A DNA stretch of 32,022 nucleotides from the IMG/VR virus record IMGVR_UViG_3300025133_000401, positions 1-32,022 of that record; one strand, given 5' to 3'. The DNA is from a virus. Shown here in pieces: positions 25,448-31,861 of the stretch (position 1 is its first letter; the number at the start of each line of letters is the position of its first letter). Made by a program: the position numbers and the translations under genes. The notes beneath the pieces were generated by a model. It worked only from the letters and a program-made list of their open reading frames with translations, searched no databases and was not told where the DNA came from.

Positions 25448-26132
25448 CGAACGGGGCTTCTTCGCCTTCGCTCTCGTAACCGAAGGCATCACCGGACTTG
25501 GATTTCGATTTCTCAAACTCGCTACCGTCTCCGTCGTACCCGCCTTCTTCCTCTCCAAAGCCCATGTCGTCCGCGCTTTGCTCACCAAAGACCACGAGGT
25601 TCACTATCTGTGCACCTTTTAGGTATTTTGAGATCCCGCACCCTGTCGCTGCCTCGAACCAACCAGCCGGATCGACCTCAAATGCGATGCGCCCGGTGGT
25701 CCCACTGCCGATTGGGGGCACCGGCTCCAACTTCTTTTTCGAGGCGTTATATACCGGTATTTTTTTCTCCCATTTTTTCCCGGCTTTCGTGACGCCTCCA
25801 GCATGACAAGCGAAACTGAACCTGACATCACCGGTCTCCTCCTCCGTCGTTTCATCGAAACAAACATTGTAGAGCGGGAATGGCTTGAAGGGGTTGGACT
25901 CGCGGGTAGCTCTGGGCAGTTCGTCGTATCGTTTCTTCGCACTCGCCACGCAGCTTTCATATATCTTGTCGAGGCCGGTTCGTTTGATCCAGGCGTCAGC
26001 CTCCAGGCGTGGCATCTCGATTTTCGTACTGAACTTTAGCGCCCCTTTATTGTAGCTTTCTGGCTGGTCAAGTCGGGGGTAGATAAAAGTACCAATTGGG
26101 GTAGTGAAGTTGAGGTATGTCTTACGTTGCAT
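25431..26132 (-). CDS. Single-stranded DNA-binding protein, T7 gp2.5-like
   Basis: This 233-residue protein has the length of T7 gp2.5 (232). It starts with TYLNFTTPIGTFIYPRLDQP and contains VRFSFACHAGGVTKAGKKWE and YLKGAQIVNLVVFGEQS, typical of phage gp2.5-like OB-fold proteins. The last 40 residues are highly acidic and end EEAPFDDDDF. This acidic tail with a terminal Phe is the gp2.5 hallmark that contacts the polymerase and helicase. It coats single-stranded DNA and coordinates the replisome. The start overlaps the 56-codon gene (TGATG), and its tail is overlapped by the RusA start. Confidence 0.93.
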   Translation of the reverse strand: MQRKTYLNFTTPIGTFIYPRLDQPESYNKGALKFSTKIEMPRLEADAWIKRTGLDKIYESCVASAKKRYDELPRATRESNPFKPFPLYNVCFDETTEEETGDVRFSFACHAGGVTKAGKKWEKKIPVYNASKKKLEPVPPIGSGTTGRIAFEVDPAGWFEAATGCGISKYLKGAQIVNLVVFGEQSADDMGFGEEEGGYDGDGSEFEKSKSKSGDAFGYESEGEEAPFDDDDF

Positions 26133-26302
26133 CAGTAGCTATCCTTTCCGAGGTGTTTCAGTTCGATGCCTTCGGCATCCAGGCGTACTAAGAGGTCGAG
26201 GGGAATTGGCTCACCCTCCTCCAAGAGGTGCTCTGCGAGATCGATTAGGTCGAGCAGCGATTCAGCATCTCGAAATAAGGTTGATGCCTCTGTCTCAGTC
26301 AT
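26132..26302 (-). CDS. 56-codon acidic helical protein
   Basis: A short frame starts at an ATG at 26302 (or the adjacent in-frame ATG at 26305), with a GGAGGAGG ribosome binding site in the end of the previous gene. It ends in a TGATG overlap with the SSB gene. The peptide is acidic and helical (MTETEASTLFRDAESLLDLI, then DLAEHLLEEGE), with a final amphipathic LVRLDAEGIELKHLG. There are no recognised motifs. Its exact fit between two coupled genes and a strong ribosome binding site make it a convincing gene, in the region where T7 has small host-takeover genes. Function unknown. Confidence 0.7.
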   Translation of the reverse strand: MTETEASTLFRDAESLLDLIDLAEHLLEEGEPIPLDLLVRLDAEGIELKHLGKDSY

Positions 26303-26573
26303 CATCCATCTCCTCCTCCAGGTAGTTGCGAACCGCCCGAAACTCCGGGCGCATCGTCGTCCCGTCGTCGTGGTTCATCAAATTTGAAGCCATGCCTAAG
26401 ACGCGCCGGGGATCGACGTGATAGCGGGAGCAGAGCAGAAGGAAAGACACAGCCAACCCCAGTGCCCGTGTCTCAGACGGGAATCTCTGTAGACTGTCTA
26501 CGACCTGCATAGCGGCGTTGCCGGTGGGCCGTACCGCCGCCATAGAGAGCTTGTCATCGATACGAGATTTCAT
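26295..26573 (-). CDS. Small protein of the early/middle region, function unknown
   Basis: This gene encodes 92 residues and is the first one behind the candidate promoter that follows the RNA polymerase gene. The ATG at 26573 has purine-rich AAAGGAAG and AGAGGA stretches upstream. The protein is mainly helical: an N-terminal part with METHASE-like basic residues (KSRIDDKLSMAAVRPTGNAA), a helix LGLAVSFLLLCSRYHVDPRR and an acidic end (RNYLEEEMDDD). The hydrophobic LAVSFLLLC stretch is short for a membrane span. Its stop is overlapped by the next start. I recognise no family. By analogy with T7 genes 1.1 to 2 it might act on the host, but nothing in the sequence shows it. Confidence 0.65.
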   Translation of the reverse strand: MKSRIDDKLSMAAVRPTGNAAMQVVDSLQRFPSETRALGLAVSFLLLCSRYHVDPRRVLGMASNLMNHDDGTTMRPEFRAVRNYLEEEMDDD

Positions 26574-26613
26574 TCCTCTAGCTTCCTTTCATGGTCGAAT
26601 ATTTTGGTTGAAA

Positions 26614-26632
26614 TCCTATGGTGTCGGGTAAT
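26614..26632 (-). promoter_or_regulatory. Candidate phage RNA polymerase promoter after the polymerase gene
   Basis: The minus strand reads ATTACCCGACACCATAGGA in the 84-base gap between the RNA polymerase gene and the next gene. It matches the site before the virion genes (17279-17297) at 17 of 19 positions, and its upstream half matches the site before the polymerase gene (29215-29234). The CACCATAGGA half resembles the T7 core CACTATAGGGA, placing the start at the first G of AGG. T7 has phi 1.1 in the corresponding place. Confidence 0.78.
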
Positions 26633-26657
26633 CGGCAAGCCATACCGATCTGCAAGC

Positions 26658-29174
26658 CTAAGCGAAAAAAAAGTCACAATCCACCACCTGCTTGAGGTCA
26701 AGCTTCCCCATTGGAAGTCGAGGCGGGATCTTGTGACGATGCTTTTCATCGATTTGCTTTTCGATGTCGGCGGCGAATTTCTCCAATACCGGCTGTTCGT
26801 ACATCTCCACGAAAGCCTCACGTAGACACTTAGCCATCGTCGGAGCGTCGGCTGCGTGGGTACCATACGAGTCATGCACCATCGCGAAACCTGTGATGCC
26901 GTGGTTAGCGGCGAGATTCACTGTCTTGATCATCGCGGATGCGTCCATCGAATGCACGTAGTTTGGAGAGATCCCGGCCTGTTGTTTACGCCTATCGATT
27001 TTCGACCAGTTGTCCTCCCGCACTGTGAGTTTGATTCTCTTTCCCGCGATTGATGTCTCGACCCGCCGGTCTCTGACGTTCGGGTAGGCTTGCTGCACTG
27101 GGAACCCTACGGGTGTGACCCAATGGACTGGGAGACCCGACAGTGACGCCAGCTTGGACATGTTTTTCAACCAGGACATGACATCAGCGGCTGCACCAAC
27201 GACATCTTCGATCACCTGCCACAAGGTGGTAGCGAGGTACGCCGCTGCCTTCTCCCCCTTGGAGTCGAAGGGGTTAACTCCACCCGGCTCAAATCGAAGA
27301 GGGTTGATCGTGTCATTGAGGATTTGGTCGGTCATCCCGTAGACGGTGGCGCTGTACGAATATGTCATGACCGGCCTCTTCACTGTAGATCTAGTCACCC
27401 CATATTCCAGCCATTGCGCGGCAAGGCGGCGATGATCGTACTGATTGGGAGGCCCGTACAGGTCTTCATCTACCGCCGCATGGAGTTTCTCGACCACGGC
27501 GTCAGCCACGACGGCGTAGATGTCGGCTGGAGTGGACTGGGGCACCAGATTGACGAGACGGCCAGTGTCTACTGAGAGGACTAGAGCAGACATATGCTGG
27601 AGGCCGTTGTTTGAACCGTCCATCGCACACACGAGGTGTGAATAGTGGTCGTCGCCTTTCTGTGCAGCCGACATCGCGGCGGTGAAATCGAAGATCGCAG
27701 CCAAGGCTTGCCAGGGTTTGTCGCCGTCACACCACTCGATGTTGTTGATGGGATCTCCTGCGATCCGCCTCCACAGATCTAGATTTTCCACGGCGTAATC
27801 GATCCGCCCCTGAAGCGGCAGCTTGTCCTTGCCCATGGTATTGGCAACTTGGATCGCGATCCAGCACATCGCCTCCTCACTGTCAACGAGACGACCATCG
27901 CCAAATTCTATCAGGCCTTTTTGGAGATCGTCGCCTTGGGGGCCGAGCGCGGGGCTGTTCGAGACGTAAGCCCTGCCTCTAAAATCGAGCGTCCAAATAT
28001 AGTATAGAGGCTCGTCTTGGTATCGCTGCGCCATGTAGATAGTCCGATCTGTTGCCATGTTGCGGCTGATCCGGCGTCGATGGGCCTCATAGGCCATAGC
28101 GGCGGATCGTTTCCAGTCCTTCAGGGCAGAAGTGGAGGTGTCGATGTCATGTGGTCGAGGTGGGAGGTCTACGTCATCGACGGACGCCAAGGGTTTTGGC
28201 AGCCCAGCCAGCGTGAGGGATCTTTCCCGGAAGTGCTCCGCGACCTCCAGCACTTGCCAATTCACCCTCCAACTCACCTCCTGGAGCGTGTTGACTGCCT
28301 TGTAAACTTCCGGCATCTCCCAGTTCGACACCTCCTCCAGGTAGTTCCTATTTCGGGTCTTGATCAGCGTGAGGTTGGCGGGAGATCTGGTGAGGAGGCC
28401 TCCGTCGAAAGGGTTTGTCCAGGGCTTCGGTGGGCAAACCATAGGCATCAAGACGGGTGAGAGAAGCTCGTCTCGTGAGTTTTTGTTGGCAATTGCCTGG
28501 AGACATTTGTCAGTCGGATACAGCGTCTTGATTGATGACCTCCATGCGCCGCGCCGCCCGATCCCAGACGTTGAGCCGTTCGCACCCACCTCAATCAGGC
28601 CGGTTGAGGTGCGAAAGAGATCGATGATCTTGACACCAAGCAGGACTTTCTCGCGATTTGTCCATGGCTTCCACTCCACGCCAAATCGGTCCATCATCGC
28701 CGTTAGCACCCGCCGCTTGTGTATGTAATTTGAGGTGCGCTTATTGAGTGATTCCAGCAAAACACGGCAATACCCCGGCATAGCCGAATGAAAACGAGAG
28801 AACCTGATCTCGTCTTCGATGACATTACCGATCTGCTGGCCGACTGATTGAAGCGCGGCAGGGCGTATCACTTTGTCGATGATCACTTTGGCGGCGAGGT
28901 ACGCCGACACGTCCGGGTCGATCTCATCAAGGAGACGGGCAGCTAAAAAGCGGGGACCAGCCTTGCCCGAATTTGCATCCCCAGCGAAATCAGCGATGGC
29001 GTCGGACAAGGGCTGGATGGCTAACCCAACCAAACTATTCCCGGTTTTCGAGAGGCTGTAACGCTCCATCGTACTCGCCTCCGAATCTTGCGCCCGGTAC
29101 CGGGCTATGCCCATCAGGGTTTGCTCCTCTTCGATGTCCAATTGTTTCTGACGTTGCACTGCTTCATCGACCAT
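26658..29174 (-). CDS. Single-subunit DNA-directed RNA polymerase, T7 gp1-like
   Basis: This 838-residue enzyme transcribes the middle and late phage genes from phage promoters. All catalytic residues of T7 RNA polymerase have counterparts: D519 in AMDGSNNGLQHMSA (T7 D537), R595, K599 and Y607 in TRSTVKRPVMTYSYSA (T7 R627, K631, Y639), H741 in PNYVHSMDAS (T7 H784) and D768 in MVHDSYGTHAAD (T7 D812). WTLDFRGRAYVSN (about 394-406) is also conserved. It ends CDFFFA, like the T7 C-terminal foot FAFA. T7 gp1 has 883 residues; the N-terminal promoter-binding domain here is shorter and diverged, fitting its different promoter. The ATG at 29174 follows GAGAGGG. It is placed right after attP. Confidence 0.97.
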   Translation of the reverse strand: MVDEAVQRQKQLDIEEEQTLMGIARYRAQDSEASTMERYSLSKTGNSLVGLAIQPLSDAIADFAGDANSGKAGPRFLAARLLDEIDPDVSAYLAAKVIIDKVIRPAALQSVGQQIGNVIEDEIRFSRFHSAMPGYCRVLLESLNKRTSNYIHKRRVLTAMMDRFGVEWKPWTNREKVLLGVKIIDLFRTSTGLIEVGANGSTSGIGRRGAWRSSIKTLYPTDKCLQAIANKNSRDELLSPVLMPMVCPPKPWTNPFDGGLLTRSPANLTLIKTRNRNYLEEVSNWEMPEVYKAVNTLQEVSWRVNWQVLEVAEHFRERSLTLAGLPKPLASVDDVDLPPRPHDIDTSTSALKDWKRSAAMAYEAHRRRISRNMATDRTIYMAQRYQDEPLYYIWTLDFRGRAYVSNSPALGPQGDDLQKGLIEFGDGRLVDSEEAMCWIAIQVANTMGKDKLPLQGRIDYAVENLDLWRRIAGDPINNIEWCDGDKPWQALAAIFDFTAAMSAAQKGDDHYSHLVCAMDGSNNGLQHMSALVLSVDTGRLVNLVPQSTPADIYAVVADAVVEKLHAAVDEDLYGPPNQYDHRRLAAQWLEYGVTRSTVKRPVMTYSYSATVYGMTDQILNDTINPLRFEPGGVNPFDSKGEKAAAYLATTLWQVIEDVVGAAADVMSWLKNMSKLASLSGLPVHWVTPVGFPVQQAYPNVRDRRVETSIAGKRIKLTVREDNWSKIDRRKQQAGISPNYVHSMDASAMIKTVNLAANHGITGFAMVHDSYGTHAADAPTMAKCLREAFVEMYEQPVLEKFAADIEKQIDEKHRHKIPPRLPMGKLDLKQVVDCDFFFA

Positions 29175-29214
29175 ATTTGATGCGCCCTCTCATAGTGGCT
29201 ATTGGAAACCGAAT

Positions 29215-29234
29215 TCCATAGGGTGTCGGCTAAT
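29215..29234 (-). promoter_or_regulatory. Possible phage promoter before the RNA polymerase gene
   Basis: The minus strand reads ATTAGCCGACACCCTATGGA. The first 13 bases match the site at 26614-26632 except for one base; the start region differs by one extra base (CCTATGGA instead of CATAGGA). It lies 40 bases before the polymerase start codon. It could be a weaker or diverged promoter giving self-amplification of the polymerase. The altered start region lowers confidence. Confidence 0.5.
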
Positions 29235-29297
29235 TCCCGTCACAAAAAACGTCACAAGATAGAATTACCATGCTAATCGTTGCCGATAAGAGAATGA

Positions 29298-29310
29298 TAA
29301 GTTTTTGATT
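29298..29310 (-). promoter_or_regulatory. IHF-consensus match inside the candidate attP
   Basis: The minus strand reads AATCAAAAACTTA, an exact match to the IHF consensus WATCAANNNNTTR. It lies between the two groups of GTCAC repeats, as expected for a bent attP. In an AT-rich region one such match could occur by chance. Confidence 0.5.
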
Positions 29311-29409
29311 TTGCTTAGTTTTAAAGAGCTAGGGAACTGCGTATAGGATAGCATTGCTGATCTGCATAGATTTGGATTAGTATTTATTGTCTGTTCTATA
29401 TATTTTTAT

Positions 29410-29430
29410 TGGCAGTTTTCTGCCATTTTT
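29410..29430 (+). terminator. Hairpin with T run on the plus strand, facing the integrase gene
   Basis: TGGCAG TTTT CTGCCA forms a perfect 6-bp stem with a 4-base loop, followed on the plus strand by TTTTT. It would stop rightward transcription before it becomes antisense to the integrase gene. On the minus strand it is followed by an A-rich stretch and is not a good terminator. A role in attP structure is an alternative. Confidence 0.5.
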
Positions 29431-29443
29431 AATGCACGAAACG

Positions 29444-30502
29444 TCACGAAACGTCACGAAAAGTCACAGGAAAAGTCACAATTTCTGGTCTCGTTTCGAG
29501 TAGCGATGCTGCTTCTGCGAGTTGCACAGGTGACAGATGTGCATAGCGGAGCGTCATGATCAAAGTCTTATGGCCTAGGTATTTTTGAACAACCTGAATC
29601 GGTGCGCCACGTTGCACCAAGCGACTAGCGCAAGTGTGCCTAGTCACATGGAAGGTGGTCTGCCAGTCATCGCTCAGACCAACGGTTTTTCGCATGTTAT
29701 GCCAGGATTTGTGCACCTCCTTGTATTTAAGGCGAAAGAGGCTATGCACCGCGCCCTTCTTAATTCGGTCCTCCATGACCTTTCGTACCCTGCCAGTCAT
29801 TGGTACAGATCGTGGCAGATTCCCTTTGTTTTTCCAAATTGATATTTGATTGGTCTCAAAAATTATATCCTTGGTAGGCTGCTCCAAGATCTCGCTGACA
29901 CGCATCCCGGTGTCCAGTCCGATTATCGTGAGATGCTCTAGGTCTCTATCACCAGTGTCACGAAAGTACTGGAGAATCTGGTCTTCCTCGTCATAAGAAA
30001 GATACCTGATGCGCCCTGGAGCCTCCTTGCGCCGCTCTATGAGCGGTACACGGCTGATCCAGCCTCGCTTGTGGGCGAAGCGCATCATCCGGGAGAGTGC
30101 AGCCAGCTTGCGGTTGATGGTACCATCCCTATTCCCCAGGCCGTCGAGGTGGTCGATCAGATCGTCTACGTCATCGTCAGAGATGGTGTCGGCTGGGCGA
30201 TCTGCACCCAGAAATTCAGCGACAACCTCCCCACTCCGATATAGCTCCTTGCCGGATTTCGCCTTCCGCCAATATTTTTTCTCCGTGCGGTCTAATAGCT
30301 CCCGCAACGAGAGGGTCGTGGAAGGCGTAGAGGAGGATGTAGCACCAATGTCTGGAATCGGTAAGCTTTGGGACAGAGAGGCCTTGATTAAGGCCTCACG
30401 CACCTCTGCTTCGACTCTCGTGCCAGAAAACTGCTCACGGTGCACACGCCCCTTCACCTGGATCTTGATTTGGTAACCATTAGATCTTTCATATATCGAC
30501 AT
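29444..30502 (-). CDS. int: Tyrosine-recombinase integrase
   Basis: This 352-residue protein has the full catalytic set: R201 (LDTGMRVSE), K226 in the beta-hairpin (IWKNKGNLPRSVP), H285 and R288 (FHVTRHTCASRL), H311 (YLGHKT) and Y320 (TLRYAHLSP). Residues 1-60 contain a small N-terminal domain (SNGYQIKIQVKGRVHREQF) of the kind that binds arm sites. Residues 60-160 are the core-binding domain. It would integrate the phage at a host attB using attP next to the gene. The ATG at 30502 has a GAAGGGG ribosome binding site in the end of the MarR-like gene. The last codons are formed from the GTGACTTTTC/GTGACGTTTC repeats of the candidate attP. Confidence 0.96.
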   Translation of the reverse strand: MSIYERSNGYQIKIQVKGRVHREQFSGTRVEAEVREALIKASLSQSLPIPDIGATSSSTPSTTLSLRELLDRTEKKYWRKAKSGKELYRSGEVVAEFLGADRPADTISDDDVDDLIDHLDGLGNRDGTINRKLAALSRMMRFAHKRGWISRVPLIERRKEAPGRIRYLSYDEEDQILQYFRDTGDRDLEHLTIIGLDTGMRVSEILEQPTKDIIFETNQISIWKNKGNLPRSVPMTGRVRKVMEDRIKKGAVHSLFRLKYKEVHKSWHNMRKTVGLSDDWQTTFHVTRHTCASRLVQRGAPIQVVQKYLGHKTLIMTLRYAHLSPVQLAEAASLLETRPEIVTFPVTFRDVS

Positions 30503-30505
30503 TTT

Positions 30506-30880
30506 CTACCCCTTCAATGAATCCGCTACCATCCGCCCCCTAGGCGTGATTTCCACTAGTTTCAGCCGCCGGTCTCTGGGGTTTTCGAACCGCTTCACGA
30601 GGCCTAGGCCAGCCCCCTTCCGGGTGCGCCCTGACTGAAGCTCGTTCCGATACCTATCAACGTCGGAGAGGTCAGCGACGATCCTACTGACAACCGACTG
30701 CGTCAGCCCCAGCCCCTGCGAGATATCGTACTGGCCAACAGGCTCTTGACTACTTGCCACGGCCAAAAAAACGAGCATCGTGTTCACCTGCATTTCGGGA
30801 TTAAGCTTTCGAAATTCAGTCAGGATTCGATAAGCACCGCCCATCTCTCTCTTGGTTGCATTTTGCTTCAGATTCAACAT
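30506..30880 (-). CDS. MarR-like winged-helix transcription regulator
   Basis: I favour the ATG at 30880 (124 residues), preceded by GAAAGGTTGAGAGAG; a TTG at 30907 would add nine residues. The protein has a MarR-type layout: a helical N terminus (TEFRKLNPEMQVNTMLVFLA), a helix-turn-helix (YDISQGLGLTQSVVSRIVADL), and a wing with KRFENPRDRRLKLVEITPRG, the classic MarR DxR wing. It probably acts as a dimeric DNA-binding regulator, perhaps for lysogeny control. It lies 3 bases upstream of the integrase gene, so the two are co-transcribed. A 13-bp palindrome just before the start may be its own operator. The family is confident, the regulated step is inferred. Confidence 0.85.
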   Translation of the reverse strand: MLNLKQNATKREMGGAYRILTEFRKLNPEMQVNTMLVFLAVASSQEPVGQYDISQGLGLTQSVVSRIVADLSDVDRYRNELQSGRTRKGAGLGLVKRFENPRDRRLKLVEITPRGRMVADSLKG

Positions 30881-31040
30881 CTCTCTCAACCTTTCTCGGT
30901 GTGACAATGACTGTCATTTTGTGCATGAAGAACATGTACTCACCTAAAATTCTTTCCATTGAGAACCCCATCGGGGTTTGCTTGGCATCCCATTCCGCGA
31001 ATACTAGCCCAAAAAAAGGCAGTCGGAAAAGAAAATTCAT
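30816..31040 (-). CDS. Possible 74-residue protein overlapping the MarR-like gene start
   Basis: A frame with an ATG at 31040 and a good AGAGAGG ribosome binding site encodes 74 residues and ends 65 bases inside the MarR-like gene. The N terminus is hydrophobic and aromatic (MNFLFRLPFFGLVFAEWDAK), followed by a Met-rich middle (MERILGEYMFFMHKMTVIV) and a basic, charged end. The long overlap with a well-supported gene argues against it; the ribosome binding site and position argue for it. It may be a leader that couples translation to the regulator. The hairpin AACCCCGATGGGGTT (30964-30978) lies inside it. Function unknown. Confidence 0.35.
   Translation of the reverse strand: MNFLFRLPFFGLVFAEWDAKQTPMGFSMERILGEYMFFMHKMTVIVTPRKVERDVESEAKCNQERDGRCLSNPD
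30906..30918. promoter_or_regulatory. 13-bp palindrome, candidate operator of the MarR-like regulator
   Basis: AATGACTGTCATT is a perfect inverted repeat around the central T at 30912. It lies 26 bases before the preferred start codon of the MarR-like gene. MarR proteins bind such short palindromes and often repress their own gene. Binding here is inferred. Confidence 0.45.
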
Positions 31041-31194
31041 GACTCAATACCTCTCTTTTGTACATATTGGAACATTGGTATAAAGCAAAAATCCTGTGCC
31101 CTTACCGTCAAGATGACGGCGTATGTGCGACTCCTTTAATACACAGGATTGTGTTTCCCCCTATTTTCCCCCAATTTTCCGGTACTCGAAAGAC
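30919..31194 (-). other. Early-region gap upstream of the MarR-like gene
   Basis: About 280 bases separate the winged-helix gene from the regulator. The gap holds the nested inverted repeat (31086-31150), a small uncertain gene (30816-31040), a short direct repeat of GGGGGAAA on the minus strand (around 31154-31178) and the operator-like palindrome at its end. A TTGACG at 31111-31106 is a possible -35 element for host polymerase, but no well-spaced -10 follows. Confidence 0.4.
31086..31150 (-). terminator. Nested inverted repeats, possible terminator or attenuator
   Basis: Outer arms AATCCTGTG (minus strand at 31150-31142) and CACAGGATT (31098-31090) enclose a second stem CCGTC/GACGG (31119-31115 and 31109-31105). 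After the outer stem the minus strand reads TTTGC then TTTAT. This follows the stop codon of the winged-helix gene by about 45 bases. An AAAGGAG purine tract is enclosed in the structure. A terminator or a regulated leader are both possible; no promoter is convincing here. Confidence 0.45.
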
Positions 31195-31857
31195 TCAAAT
31201 TGACAAGTCGCCCCAACATCTCTCAGATAGTTCAAGTGCAGTCTGCGAGAAACCAAAGACCCTCACCCAGCGATTTTGGAACGTAGCAGCGGCAAGCTCA
31301 TCTCCCTGGATGGGAGATCTGTAGTGGGCATATCTCGCAAGCATAGTGATGAGTTGCTTGCAGCAATGCCTGTACATCCATTCGGCAGACGGTACAACGA
31401 TGCTGCCTTTGCGGCCTGGAAGAGATACCAATGTGATCAACCCTTTGGCTTCTGTACTGACGATCAGGCGTCGAACACTTGCTTCCGATCCTAGGTAGGA
31501 TTGCCCCATTCCCACGATGTCTTTCCGGGTCGCGTGGAGGCTGAAGTCCCCCGCCGTGATAGCCTTTATGCGTGAGAGGAGCATCAGATAGCGGCACGGG
31601 CTGCGATAATCGACCCGGATCCCCATGGATGACGCACGGCACCCCACCAGCGTGGCAGTGATCTCCTGCGCTTGCCATAGGATGATGGCGCGTAGTGATG
31701 GTATGTTGTTGAACCCATCGACAACTGCGCGGAACTGGGCTGGGACATCGTGATCATGCCGCCAATTCGGCACGTTTTTCCCAACACGGGAGTGCCCCAA
31801 CAACCCGGATAGCTCCTCATCTACCACGGGCATCATGGTCGTAATAAAATCCGCCAA
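31195..31857 (-). CDS. Predicted winged-helix DNA-binding protein, function unknown
   Basis: The start is uncertain. A TTG at 31857 with GGAGG nine bases upstream gives 220 residues, and an ATG at 31836 gives 213. The frame is open further upstream to the window edge, but that part overlaps a better coding frame and reads unlike protein. Residues about 95-165 look like a winged helix: a helix LMLLSRIKAI, then ATRKDIVGMGQSYLGSEASV, RRLIVSTEAKGLITLVSLPG and a wing. The rest is helical and without recognised motifs. As an early gene next to the MarR-like regulator and integrase, it could be a repressor, an excision factor or a replication initiator. No family is assigned. Confidence 0.6.
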   Translation of the reverse strand: MADFITTMMPVVDEELSGLLGHSRVGKNVPNWRHDHDVPAQFRAVVDGFNNIPSLRAIILWQAQEITATLVGCRASSMGIRVDYRSPCRYLMLLSRIKAITAGDFSLHATRKDIVGMGQSYLGSEASVRRLIVSTEAKGLITLVSLPGRKGSIVVPSAEWMYRHCCKQLITMLARYAHYRSPIQGDELAAATFQNRWVRVFGFSQTALELSERCWGDLSI

Positions 31858-31861
31858 TTGT

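Larger units (their letters stand above)
29239..29479. other. Candidate attP with integrase arm-type repeats
   Basis: On the plus strand, GTCAC occurs six times in the same orientation: at 29239 and 29251 on one side and at 29443, 29453, 29463 and 29475 on the other. The spacing is 10 to 12 bases, mostly in the form ACGTCACGAA or AAGTCACA. These flank about 190 bases of AT-rich non-coding DNA. Lambda integrase arm sites have the consensus (C/A)AGTCACTAT, so the likeness is striking. An IHF-consensus match lies between the clusters. The four-copy cluster also encodes the integrase C terminus. The crossover core is not identified, and I see no tRNA fragment. Attachment function is inferred. Confidence 0.6.

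Noticed and set aside
26570-26875. 101-codon minus-strand frame ending at the start of the 92-residue gene
   Set aside because: Most of it lies inside the RNA polymerase gene in another frame and its composition (many Arg, Ser, Trp) looks like a shadow. The candidate phage promoter falls in its non-overlapping end.
29260-29430. tRNA fragment as the attachment core
   Set aside because: I looked for a T-arm (GGTTCGA-like) or anticodon-arm sequence in the gap and found none.
31040-31138. About 32-codon frame ending in an ATGA overlap with the 74-residue frame
   Set aside because: No acceptable start codon near the AAAGGAG tract and it runs through the inverted repeat; too weak to call a gene.
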